Shown here: piece after piece, positions 50,249 to 58,073 of the stretch | Layout of the letters: every line of letters starts with the position of its first letter | Numbering within the stretch: the first letter of the stretch is position 1 | NCBI GenBank assembly: GCA_947494805.1 | Contig: CANLWK010000003.1 | Coordinates: forward strand, 310,001 to 374,000 | Length of the DNA: 64,000 nucleotides | Direction of reading: 5' to 3' | Source of the DNA: an uncultured Croceitalea sp. | GTDB taxonomy: Bacteria > Bacteroidota > Bacteroidia > Flavobacteriales > Flavobacteriaceae | The notes under the pieces: model-generated | The model's database searches: none | What the model saw: only the letters and a program-made list of their open reading frames with translations | What the model was told of the DNA's origin: nothing | Translations under genes and position numbers: made by a program

Positions 50249-50272
50249 ACATATCTAGAAATTTAGATATGT
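50249..50272. promoter_or_regulatory. inverted-repeat operator between arsR-like and DinB-like genes
   Basis: ACATATCTA and TAGATATGT, perfect 9-bp arms around a 6-bp spacer, in the 63-bp gap between two divergent genes. Form and place fit the binding site of a dimeric winged-helix repressor, most simply the adjacent ArsR-type protein. Confidence 0.6.
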
Positions 50273-50287
50273 TTTAACACTAAACGG

Positions 50288-50749
50288 TTGCTCTTGAATC
50301 AATTATTTACAATTACGACACAGAACCACAAAATTCTATATCGGTATTTGACTACAGTATCCTTAGAAAAGTTGACCAAAACTCCTGAGGGATTCAACAA
50401 CAACATCTGGTGGAACATTGCCCATGTGGTCGTTACCCAGCAGCTTTTGGTTTATGGCCGAAGCGGGCTTCCTCTCAATATTTCGCTAGAATTGGTCAAT
50501 AAATACCGAAAAGGAACTTTTCCAGATGGTGAACCCGAAGCAAAGGAAATTAGCTTGATCAAAGAGTTACTTATCAATTTGCCCGAAAAGACGAAGTCAG
50601 ATTATGAAGCCGGAATTTTTACCTCGTACGAACCTTACATGACTTCACCCAAAATTCCATTGAATTCGGTTGAAGATGCCATTGCTTTTAACGTTTTTCA
50701 TGAAGGATTGCACCTTGGCACTGTAATGGCCCTGGCCAAGCTCATTTAG
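50288..50749 (+). CDS. DinB-like protein
   Basis: 153 residues, cytoplasmic, four-helix DinB fold with the likely metal triad His46 (WWNIAHVVVTQQ), His138 and His142 (FHEGLHLG). No ATG is available at the N-terminus; TTG 50288 or TTG 50294 is the likely start. Divergent from the ArsR-type gene, with the inverted repeat between them, so both directions may be co-regulated. The 3' end overlaps the convergent DUF3298 gene by 8 bp. Confidence 0.78.
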   Translation: MLLNQLFTITTQNHKILYRYLTTVSLEKLTKTPEGFNNNIWWNIAHVVVTQQLLVYGRSGLPLNISLELVNKYRKGTFPDGEPEAKEISLIKELLINLPEKTKSDYEAGIFTSYEPYMTSPKIPLNSVEDAIAFNVFHEGLHLGTVMALAKLI

Positions 50750-51494
50750 ATTTGGCCCTATAAACTTTCTTCAAAAAATGATGGGCTTCATCAAAGGAAA
50801 CTACCAATTTCAGAGGACCATCGGCATATGAGGCCACCTCATATTGGTTATAGTGCAATTCGATTCCATTTTCAGTATAACCTAAATTTTCGGGCAAATG
50901 AAAGGTGTCTTTGTTAAACATAAACCCAGTTGCATTAATGTTCACCGCTTGGGGAATTTCATATATCATTCTAAATTTTGATTCGGCCAATTGTAAAAAT
51001 CCCATTTGATCATCAAACAGCTCATGTATCTCGATTTCTTTTCCCAGTCTTCTATCAAAATTCAAAAATACCTTTGAAAAATAACCATGTGCACCACCAG
51101 TATAGGTATAATTCTCAAGCGCTATCGTCACCACATTCATGTTTTCAAATGTGACCTTGCCATTAACTTTAGCTTCCCATGGTTCTGAAGTCGGTCCGAA
51201 CTCGGCCAACATGTCTTGAAAGCTATTATCAAATGAGGTAATGGCCCCATCAACGGTGCTCACTTCAACTTCTTCATCAAACTTTAAAGTGTAAATGATT
51301 TCTTCGTCAATGACGGAATTTATGCTTTTGGCAATTTTCAGCTCATCTAACGCACGCGGAACCTCAACTTTGATATCGGCACAAGTATCGCAGTTGCCAC
51401 CTTTAAAACTGGTATTTTCAAATGTAAGTTTTGTATCCGTTTCGCAACCAAGAAGCAAAATTGAAAACATGCAGAGTATTATGGGGTTTTTCAT
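50742..51494 (-). CDS. DUF4163/DUF3298 (RsiV-like) lipoprotein
   Basis: 250 residues from the ATG at 51492-51494 (MKNPIILCMFS); further in-frame ATGs upstream only prefix the signal peptide. Lipobox LLLGC (Cys17). The middle part YTYTGGAHGYFSKVFLNF is the DUF4163/DUF3298 signature seen in RsiV and in PdaC-type proteins, and the C-terminal YEVASYADGPLKLVVSF completes it. Probable periplasmic or surface lipoprotein; function unknown. Confidence 0.82.
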   Translation of the reverse strand: MKNPIILCMFSILLLGCETDTKLTFENTSFKGGNCDTCADIKVEVPRALDELKIAKSINSVIDEEIIYTLKFDEEVEVSTVDGAITSFDNSFQDMLAEFGPTSEPWEAKVNGKVTFENMNVVTIALENYTYTGGAHGYFSKVFLNFDRRLGKEIEIHELFDDQMGFLQLAESKFRMIYEIPQAVNINATGFMFNKDTFHLPENLGYTENGIELHYNQYEVASYADGPLKLVVSFDEAHHFLKKVYRAKSK

Positions 51495-51529
51495 GGGCAT
51501 TTTAAATATGATCCAAAAATAGGCTTTCA

Positions 51530-51560
51530 TTGATTACTCCGAAACTTAACGATACATTTG
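51530..51560 (+). promoter_or_regulatory. promoter of metB
   Basis: TTG (51530-51532) followed after 20 bp by TACATTTG (51553-51560), matching the Bacteroidota -33/-7 pattern. It lies 19 bp before the metB ATG and partly in the gap shared with the divergent DUF3298 gene. Confidence 0.6.
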
Positions 51561-51579
51561 TATCCTCATTTAGACAACA

Positions 51580-52734
51580 ATGCAGAAGAAAGATTTAAAA
51601 TTCAATACAAAAGCTATTCACGGAGGCCAACAACCCGATGCAGCATATGGTGCAGTAATGCCTCCAATTTATCAAACCTCAACCTATGCGCAAAGTACAC
51701 CGGGCGGTCACAAAGGCTTTGAATATTCACGAAGTGCCAACCCAACCCGAACAGCTCTTGAGAACTCATTGGCCAGTATCGAAAATGGTAACTATGGCTT
51801 AGCGTTCGCTAGCGGATTATCGGCCATAGATGCGGTTATCAAATTATTGAATCCGGGCGATGAAGTCGTCTCTACCAATGATCTCTATGGAGGTAGCTAC
51901 AGGCTTTTCAAGCAGGTTTTTGAAAAATTCGGAATCACCTTTCATTTTATTGGTATGCAATCTTTGAATAAAATTGAAGAGCACATCAATGCCAAAACAA
52001 AGTTGATTTGGGTAGAAACGCCGACCAACCCCATGATGAACATTATCGATATCAAGGGGGTTTCTGATTTGGCAAAAAAACACGACCTGCTGCTCGCAGT
52101 GGATAACACTTTTGCTTCACCATATCTACAACGCCCATTAGATTTGGGTGCCGACATTGTAATGCACTCCGCAACAAAATACCTAGGTGGACACAGTGAC
52201 CTGGTTGTTGGCGCACTTGTCGTTAAAGACAAACAGCTAGCCGATAAATTGTACTTCATTCAAAATGCCAGCGGTGCGGTTTGCGGTCCAATGGATAGTT
52301 TTTTAACCCTTCGCGGCATCAAAACACTTCATGTTCGCATGCAACGCCATTGCGAAAACGGAAAGCGTATTGCCCAGTATTTGGCAGATCATCCTAAAAT
52401 CGGAAAAGTATATTGGCCCGGTTTTGAAGACCATCCCAACCACGAAATAGCCAAAGCCCAAATGGATGATTTTGGCGGCATGATCTCTTTTGTGCCCAAT
52501 GGAAGTAGTTATGATGATGCCATAAAAATTGTCGAGCGCTTGAAAGTGTTTACTTTGGCCGAATCACTTGGTGGTGTAGAGAGTTTGGCAGGTCACCCGG
52601 CAAGTATGACACATGCGAGCATCCCTAAAGAAGAACGTGAGAAAAGCGGTGTTGTCGATGCCTTGATTCGATTGAGTGTCGGCATTGAAGATGCGGACGA
52701 TTTGATTACTGATTTAGAACAGGCCATAGGCTAA
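51580..52734 (+). CDS. metB: cystathionine gamma-synthase-type PLP enzyme
   Basis: 384 residues of the Cys/Met metabolism PLP family. YQTSTYAQSTPGGHKGFEYS (N-terminal part), RSANPTRTALE, the ring-stacking region VSTNDLYGGSYRLF, VETPTNPMMNIIDI, and Lys200 in HSATKYLGGHSD as the PLP Schiff base. Most like cystathionine gamma-synthase, but beta/gamma-lyase or O-acetylhomoserine activity cannot be excluded. Supports methionine or sulfur amino-acid metabolism. Single gene with its own promoter. Confidence 0.9.
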   Translation: MQKKDLKFNTKAIHGGQQPDAAYGAVMPPIYQTSTYAQSTPGGHKGFEYSRSANPTRTALENSLASIENGNYGLAFASGLSAIDAVIKLLNPGDEVVSTNDLYGGSYRLFKQVFEKFGITFHFIGMQSLNKIEEHINAKTKLIWVETPTNPMMNIIDIKGVSDLAKKHDLLLAVDNTFASPYLQRPLDLGADIVMHSATKYLGGHSDLVVGALVVKDKQLADKLYFIQNASGAVCGPMDSFLTLRGIKTLHVRMQRHCENGKRIAQYLADHPKIGKVYWPGFEDHPNHEIAKAQMDDFGGMISFVPNGSSYDDAIKIVERLKVFTLAESLGGVESLAGHPASMTHASIPKEEREKSGVVDALIRLSVGIEDADDLITDLEQAIG

Positions 52735-52769
52735 ATCTTTTTTTTGAAATATTTTTATAAATAGGGTAT

Positions 52770-52796
52770 TTGAATTATACAAATAGCATAATTTTG
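52770..52796 (+). promoter_or_regulatory. promoter of gdhA
   Basis: TTG (52770-52772) and TAATTTTG (52789-52796) separated by 16 bp, slightly short of the usual spacing. It leaves a leader of about 65 nt before the ATG at 52868. Confidence 0.45.
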
Positions 52797-52867
52797 CCGT
52801 TAAATTCCTAATTCGATAAAATAGGTCTTTTTAATAGTTAAAGGATTAACAAATTAGCAATCCCTTT

Positions 52868-54211
52868 ATGGAAGAAAAAATCAAAGCATTTATGGACGAG
52901 GTCAAGACCAGAAATGGTCATGAGCCTGAGTTTATTCAAGCCGTGCAAGAAGTTGCCGAAACTGTGATACCTTACATCGCGAAACAAGAAATCTATAATG
53001 GCAAAAACATTCTTTTGCGAATGGTAGAGCCCGAACGCTTGATCTCTTTTCGTGTCGCCTGGGTAGATGATAGTGGTGAAATTCACGTGAACCGTGGTTA
53101 TCGTATTCAGATGAATTCAGCAATTGGACCCTACAAAGGTGGGCTTCGTTTTCATCCAACGGTGAACGCCAGTGTATTGAAATTCTTGGCTTTTGAACAA
53201 GTCTTCAAAAACAGTTTGACCACACTGCCCATGGGCGGTGGCAAAGGTGGTTCTGATTTCAATCCTAAAGGAAAATCAGATGATGAGGTCATGCGTTTTT
53301 GCCATGCTTTTATGTTAGAACTAAACCGACATATTGGCCCGAACACAGATGTGCCAGCCGGGGATATTGGTGTAGGTGCCCGTGAAATTGGTTTTCTTTT
53401 TGGCATGTATAAGAAGATTAGAAATGAATTTACAGGTGTACTTACTGGCAAAGGCCGCTCATGGGGTGGTTCACTTATTCGTCCGGAAGCTACTGGTTAC
53501 GGAACAGTATATTTCGCTGATAGTATGCTAAAAACCAAAAATGAATCTTTTGAAGGCAAAAATGTGGTCATCTCAGGTTCTGGCAACGTGGCCCAATATG
53601 CTGCTGAAAAAGTACTACAATTAGGTGGTAAGGTTTTGACCCTTTCAGATTCAGGCGGATATATTCACGATAAAGATGGTATTGATGATGAGAAATTAGC
53701 TTTTGTGATGGATTTGAAAAACAACCGTCGTGGAAGAATTTCTGAATATGCCGATAAATACGCTTCGGCCGAATTCCATAAAGGCGAGACCCCTTGGGGC
53801 GTGCCTTGTGATGTAGCTCTACCTTGTGCCACACAAAACGAATTAGATGGTGATGATGCCGAAAAATTATTAAAGAACGGTTGTATGGCCGTGGCCGAAG
53901 GGGCGAACATGCCCTCTACCCCAGAAGCCATACACGCATTTCACGAAGCAGAAGTATTGTTTGCGCCAGGTAAAGCCTCTAACGCTGGTGGTGTTGCCAC
54001 CTCTGGTCTTGAAATGTCGCAAAACTCATTGCGTATCAGCTGGACACGTGAAGAAGTTGATGAACGACTAAAGAATATTATGGAAGATATTCATGATTCA
54101 TGTATCGAATACGGTAAAGATGAAAACGGCTATTGTAATTATGTCAAAGGGGCAAATATTGCCGGTTTTGTAAAAGTTGCCGATGCTATGTTGGCACAAG
54201 GAGTAATTTAA
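52868..54211 (+). CDS. gdhA: NADP-type glutamate dehydrogenase
   Basis: 447 residues, hexameric class I GDH. Glutamate site: GPYKGGLRFHP (Lys90), Lys114 in EQVFKNSL, catalytic Lys126 in PMGGGKGGSDF. The nucleotide fold has VVISGSGNVAQYAAEK. Length and N-terminal MEEKIKAFMDEVKTRN fit the NADP-dependent assimilatory form. It interconverts 2-oxoglutarate plus ammonium and glutamate. Followed by a long terminator hairpin. Confidence 0.97.
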   Translation: MEEKIKAFMDEVKTRNGHEPEFIQAVQEVAETVIPYIAKQEIYNGKNILLRMVEPERLISFRVAWVDDSGEIHVNRGYRIQMNSAIGPYKGGLRFHPTVNASVLKFLAFEQVFKNSLTTLPMGGGKGGSDFNPKGKSDDEVMRFCHAFMLELNRHIGPNTDVPAGDIGVGAREIGFLFGMYKKIRNEFTGVLTGKGRSWGGSLIRPEATGYGTVYFADSMLKTKNESFEGKNVVISGSGNVAQYAAEKVLQLGGKVLTLSDSGGYIHDKDGIDDEKLAFVMDLKNNRRGRISEYADKYASAEFHKGETPWGVPCDVALPCATQNELDGDDAEKLLKNGCMAVAEGANMPSTPEAIHAFHEAEVLFAPGKASNAGGVATSGLEMSQNSLRISWTREEVDERLKNIMEDIHDSCIEYGKDENGYCNYVKGANIAGFVKVADAMLAQGVI

Positions 54212-54233
54212 TTTCTCTTTATGTAAACAGATT

Positions 54234-54292
54234 ACAGTGAACGGTTTTAAGTTTAGTCCAAAGAAGACTACTTTTACTGTTCACTGTTTTTT
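54234..54292 (+). terminator. terminator after gdhA
   Basis: ACAGTGAAC (54234-54242) pairs with GTTCACTGT (54279-54287), 9 bp perfect, enclosing a 36-nt loop with a further small TAGTC/GACTA stem, followed directly by a run of Ts. It lies 22 bp past the gdhA stop. Confidence 0.7.
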
Positions 54293-54310
54293 TAAACTGT
54301 TTGCCAAAAC

Positions 54311-55039
54311 ATGCAGGTTACTACCAAAGCCATTGTATTATCCGCCTTAAAATATGGTGATACGAGCCTCATCGTAAAAGCATTTACAGCTTCAGATGGT
54401 CTAAAGTCATATTTGCTCAAAGGTGTACTTACCTCAAAAAAAGGGAAGCTAAAGGCGGCTTATTTTCAGCCCTTAACACAATTAGAGCTTACCGCTACGC
54501 ATAAAAACAAAGGCAGTCTTGAAAATATTCGTGAGGTCAAGGTGTTGAATCCATCAAAGACCTTACATACAGATATCGTTAAAAATAGCTTGGTGCTGTT
54601 CTTGTCAGAAACACTCAGTAATAGCATACAAGAACAAGAACAAGATGAAGGTCTTTACAACTACCTCGAATACGCCCTGCAATGGTTAGACACCAATGAC
54701 AACATTGCCAATTTTCACCTTTTGTTCTTGTTGAATCTGACCAAGTATTTGGGGTTCTATCCTGAAGAAGCGAATGAGCAAGCATCTTATTTTGATTTGC
54801 TTGAGGGACAGTTCATTTCAAGGCCCTCATTAAACCCTTTGATTGAAAAAAAGCATTTATCCCATTTTAAAAAGCTGTTGGGCATAAATTTTGATGCATT
54901 GTCTGTATTGAAAATTTCTAAACCCAGCCGCGAATCATTGTTAAAATCAGTTATTCTGTATTTTGAATTACATTTGCACGGTTTTAGAAAACCCAAGTCT
55001 TTAGCGGTTTTAAATGCAGTGTTTGATTCGTATGCGTAG
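54311..55039 (+). CDS. recO: DNA repair protein RecO
   Basis: 242 residues. N-terminal OB-fold (TTKAIVLSALKYGDTSLIVKAF, quoted in part; YLLKGVLTSKKGKLKAAYFQPL in the DNA-binding loop) and an all-helical C-terminal part without the zinc-binding cysteines found in some RecO proteins. It loads RecA on SSB-coated DNA in the RecFOR pathway. Its last codons overlap the start of the TonB receptor gene by 8 bp. Confidence 0.92.
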   Translation: MQVTTKAIVLSALKYGDTSLIVKAFTASDGLKSYLLKGVLTSKKGKLKAAYFQPLTQLELTATHKNKGSLENIREVKVLNPSKTLHTDIVKNSLVLFLSETLSNSIQEQEQDEGLYNYLEYALQWLDTNDNIANFHLLFLLNLTKYLGFYPEEANEQASYFDLLEGQFISRPSLNPLIEKKHLSHFKKLLGINFDALSVLKISKPSRESLLKSVILYFELHLHGFRKPKSLAVLNAVFDSYA

Positions 55040-57446
55040 TGTGATGTGCCTCTTATTGTTACTTATCGGCTCCTTGCCTGTGCATGGGCAGCAAGTACTT
55101 GTTTTAGATGCAGATTCAGGAAGTCCCGTGGTCAATGTTGCGGTCTATAACCAAGACAAAACAAAAACGGCCATAACCGATTTCAATGGGCGTTGTGATG
55201 TTACGGTATTTGAACTAAATGAAAATATCATTTTAAAACATCTGAGTTATGAGACCTTTCGGACAACAAAAGCGCAGTTGGCCAAACGTGGTAACCGAAT
55301 CTATCTCAATCTTAAGGCCGAAGAACTGGAAGAGGTTGTGATGTCGGTCTCCAAGTGGGAGCAGCAGCGAAAAGACATTCCGCAAAAAATCGCAACGATC
55401 GATGCTCGCAGTATTGCCTTTAACAATCCACAGACGGCAGCTGATCTATTACAGAATAGCGGCAAAGTGTTCGTACAGAAAAGTCAATTGGGTGGTGGTA
55501 GTCCAATGATTCGTGGTTTTGCAACTAACAGGGTATTGCTTTCTGTTGATGGAGTGCGAATGAACAATGCCATTTTTAGGGGAGGTAACGTACAAAACGT
55601 AATCTCTATAGATCCCTATACCGTAAAAAACACTGAAGTCATTTTTGGCCCCGGTTCGGTAATATATGGTAGTGATGCCATCGGTGGGGTCATGAACTTC
55701 TTTACGCAAGTACCCCGTTTTTCATATACCGATAGCTTAACCTTTTCAGGCAAGGCCAATTATCGTTTTGCATCGGCCAACAATGAAAATACGGTTCATG
55801 CCGATTTCAATCTGGGGCATCAGACCTGGGCCTCATATACCAGTTTGAGCTATAACAATTTTGACGATTTACGAATGGGCTCCAACGGGCGCGATTCTTA
55901 CCTTAGAAACAATTATGTAATTCGCGAAAACGACCAAGATGTTCTGGCAAACAATGACAAACCTGAAATACAAATAGGTTCAGGCTATGACCAAATCAAC
56001 TTCTTACAAAAACTCAGATATAGACCTAATAATAACTGGACCTATGATCTAGGGCTCTATTATTCTGAAACATCTGATTATGGTCGTTATGACCGATTAA
56101 TACGACCTAATAGTGAGAATACGGGTTTACGTTCTGGGGAATGGTCCTACGGTCCGCAAAAGTGGTTTATGGGCAACGTTCAGGTCACCAAAAAAGGGAA
56201 CAATAAGTTTTATGACGGCGTTAAATTGACCACTGCTTATCAGTTTTTTGAGGAAAGTAGAAATGTCAGGGATTTTCAGGATCCCATTCGTAATACAACC
56301 CTTGAAAAGGTTGACGCCCTATCGGTGAATCTTGATTTTGAAAATAAAAAAATTGGCGACTTACAATTGTATTACGGTACCGAATATATTTTTAATAAAA
56401 TAGGTTCGGTCGGGCAAAACCTAAATATCGACACAGGCGCGGTTTCAGGTGCGGTATCTAGGCATCCTGACGATTCTACCTGGCAAACTTTTGCAGGCTA
56501 TGTCAATGCCGCTTATCAACTAAAGCCCAATCTTACCCTGCTTTCGGGTTTGCGTTATAGTCAGGTATGGGTTGATGCACAGTTTGACACTTCTTTTTTT
56601 CCCTTTCCTTTTGATGAAGCTGATTTAATTACCGGGGCTTTGACCGGTAGTATCGGCATGAGTTGGTTTCCGAAAGAGGACCTACAAATTACCCTCAATG
56701 GTTCTACAGGGTTTCGGGCCCCTAATATCGATGATATTGGTAAAGTGTTTGACTCTGAACCTGGATCGGTCGTTGTTCCCAATCCTGACTTAGAACCCGA
56801 ATATGCCTATAATGCCGAAATCGGTGTCAAGAAAAATTTTAACGACAAGATAGTATTGAAAGGTGCGGCCTTTTACACCTATTTGGTAGATGCCTTGGTT
56901 CGTAGGGACTTTACCTTTGGCGGATTACGAGAAATCGAATACAATGGTGAGCCCAGCAATGTCCAGGCCATTCAAAATGCTGCCAAGGCCTATGTATATG
57001 GTTTTGAATTTGGGGTTGAGGCCTTTATGAACAATCAATGGTCTTTTATGGGTAACCTAACACTTACAGAGGGTACAGAAGAAGACGAGAACGGCACCGA
57101 CTCGCCTGCTCGACATGCGGCACCTACATTTTTGGATGCCCATGTTATTTATAAAAGTCAAAAACTGAAAGCAGACCTTTTTCTAAACTATAATGGGGAA
57201 ATCTCTTTTGATGATTTGGCCGTTACAGAACGAAGCAAAGACTTTATCTATGCTACTGACAACAACGGCAATCCGTTTTCGCCTTCATGGTACACCTTGA
57301 ACTTTCGTTCACAATATCAGGTTTCAAATGCCTTTAGGACTACCTTGACACTAGAAAACATAACCAACCAACGTTATCGCACCTACTCCTCAGGTATTGC
57401 CGCCCCAGGAATCAATCTGATTTTAGGGCTTGAGTATGCTTTCTAA
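55032..57446 (+). CDS. TonB-dependent receptor with carboxypeptidase-regulatory-like domain
   Basis: 804 residues from ATG 55032 (MRSVMCLLLLLIGSLPVHGQ signal peptide); ATG 55014 and 55044 are alternatives. N-terminal CarboxypepD-like domain (VLVLDADSGSPVVNVAVYN), TonB-box-like LEEVVMSVSK, plug (GGGSPMIRGFATNRVLLSVD, FGPGSVIYGSDAIGGVMNFF), and a barrel ending LILGLEYAF. The plug motif RGFATNRVLL is typical of haem/hemoglobin- and vitamin-type receptors, but the substrate is uncertain. Read through from recO by overlap. Confidence 0.88.
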   Translation: MRSVMCLLLLLIGSLPVHGQQVLVLDADSGSPVVNVAVYNQDKTKTAITDFNGRCDVTVFELNENIILKHLSYETFRTTKAQLAKRGNRIYLNLKAEELEEVVMSVSKWEQQRKDIPQKIATIDARSIAFNNPQTAADLLQNSGKVFVQKSQLGGGSPMIRGFATNRVLLSVDGVRMNNAIFRGGNVQNVISIDPYTVKNTEVIFGPGSVIYGSDAIGGVMNFFTQVPRFSYTDSLTFSGKANYRFASANNENTVHADFNLGHQTWASYTSLSYNNFDDLRMGSNGRDSYLRNNYVIRENDQDVLANNDKPEIQIGSGYDQINFLQKLRYRPNNNWTYDLGLYYSETSDYGRYDRLIRPNSENTGLRSGEWSYGPQKWFMGNVQVTKKGNNKFYDGVKLTTAYQFFEESRNVRDFQDPIRNTTLEKVDALSVNLDFENKKIGDLQLYYGTEYIFNKIGSVGQNLNIDTGAVSGAVSRHPDDSTWQTFAGYVNAAYQLKPNLTLLSGLRYSQVWVDAQFDTSFFPFPFDEADLITGALTGSIGMSWFPKEDLQITLNGSTGFRAPNIDDIGKVFDSEPGSVVVPNPDLEPEYAYNAEIGVKKNFNDKIVLKGAAFYTYLVDALVRRDFTFGGLREIEYNGEPSNVQAIQNAAKAYVYGFEFGVEAFMNNQWSFMGNLTLTEGTEEDENGTDSPARHAAPTFLDAHVIYKSQKLKADLFLNYNGEISFDDLAVTERSKDFIYATDNNGNPFSPSWYTLNFRSQYQVSNAFRTTLTLENITNQRYRTYSSGIAAPGINLILGLEYAF

Positions 57447-57451
57447 AAAAC

Positions 57452-57481
57452 AAAATCCCGACTTGAAAAAGTCGGGATTTT
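57452..57481. terminator. bidirectional intrinsic terminator
   Basis: A perfect 13-bp stem (AAAATCCCGACTT / AAGTCGGGATTTT) with a GAAA tetraloop, 5 bp past the TonB receptor stop and 32 bp from the convergent LEA-like gene end. Confidence 0.92.
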
Positions 57482-57513
57482 AATCTTAGTGGGGTGAGGT
57501 ATTGTTGTATACC

Positions 57514-57903
57514 CTATTTGTGGTCAATGACTTTTTTAGTGTCCTCGGCCGTTTTCTCAACAGCTTCTTTAGCATCATTGCCCATTTCTTTGGCTTTATC
57601 AGCTGCATCCTTGGCAGCATCTTTGACATCATTGCCCATTTCTTTGGCTTTGTCCATAGCGCCTTCACCGGCAGCTTTGATGCTGTCCATCGCTTGTTCG
57701 CCCGCCTCTTTCATATCTTCACCAGCTTCTTTTACCTTGTCCAAAGCGTCTTCACCAGCCTCTTTCAAATTGTCGCCAGCATCTTCAAGAGCGCTCTCTG
57801 TTGCTTCCGCAGCGTCTTCAGCTTTTTTTGCAGCCTCTTTACATGATACCAAAACAGATGTTGTCATTGTAAGGGCCAATACGGCTAAAAGTACTTTTTT
57901 CAT
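57514..57903 (-). CDS. LEA-like repetitive lipoprotein
   Basis: 129 residues. Lipobox VLVSC (Cys21). The mature part is almost wholly Ala/Glu/Lys/Asp/Gly in 11- to 18-residue repeats (DNLKEAGEDALDKVKEAGED, MDKAKEMGNDVKDAAK, ADKAKEMGNDAKEA), a pattern of LEA-type or amphipathic helical proteins that are often induced in stress. No Trp, and no Cys beyond the lipid anchor. Because of its low complexity, all antisense frames stay open. Function unknown. Confidence 0.8.
   Translation of the reverse strand: MKKVLLAVLALTMTTSVLVSCKEAAKKAEDAAEATESALEDAGDNLKEAGEDALDKVKEAGEDMKEAGEQAMDSIKAAGEGAMDKAKEMGNDVKDAAKDAADKAKEMGNDAKEAVEKTAEDTKKVIDHK
57573..57651. repeat. 25-bp direct repeat with 54-bp period inside the LEA-like gene
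   Basis: The same 25 bases occur at 57573-57597 and 57627-57651, encoding the repeated AKEMGND unit. They indicate a recent in-frame duplication of 18 codons. Confidence 0.85.
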
Positions 57904-58034
57904 TTTTTCAGTTTTTAATGTTTGTTGTTATTACTTATACGTTTAAAAATTCGATTTAGATGTAAATCGCAATACTTTAGACACACATAACATCTTTTAG
58001 GTCACTGCATACTAACGATTTCCATCTAAATTTT

Positions 58035-58042
58035 TATTTTTG
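58035..58042 (+). promoter_or_regulatory. -7 box of ileS
   Basis: TATTTTTG matches TAnnTTTG, 31 bp before the ileS ATG. No exact -33 TTG; no T-box leader is seen. Confidence 0.5.
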
Positions 58043-58073
58043 CAAACTTGGAAATCCAGAAGTAGAACGCCTT

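Noticed and set aside
57494-57946. Two plus-strand frames of 114 and 150 codons over the LEA-like gene
   Set aside because: The repeats of the minus-strand gene keep all antisense frames open. The antisense product is a low-complexity Ser/Ala/Leu string, and the lipoprotein signal supports the minus strand.
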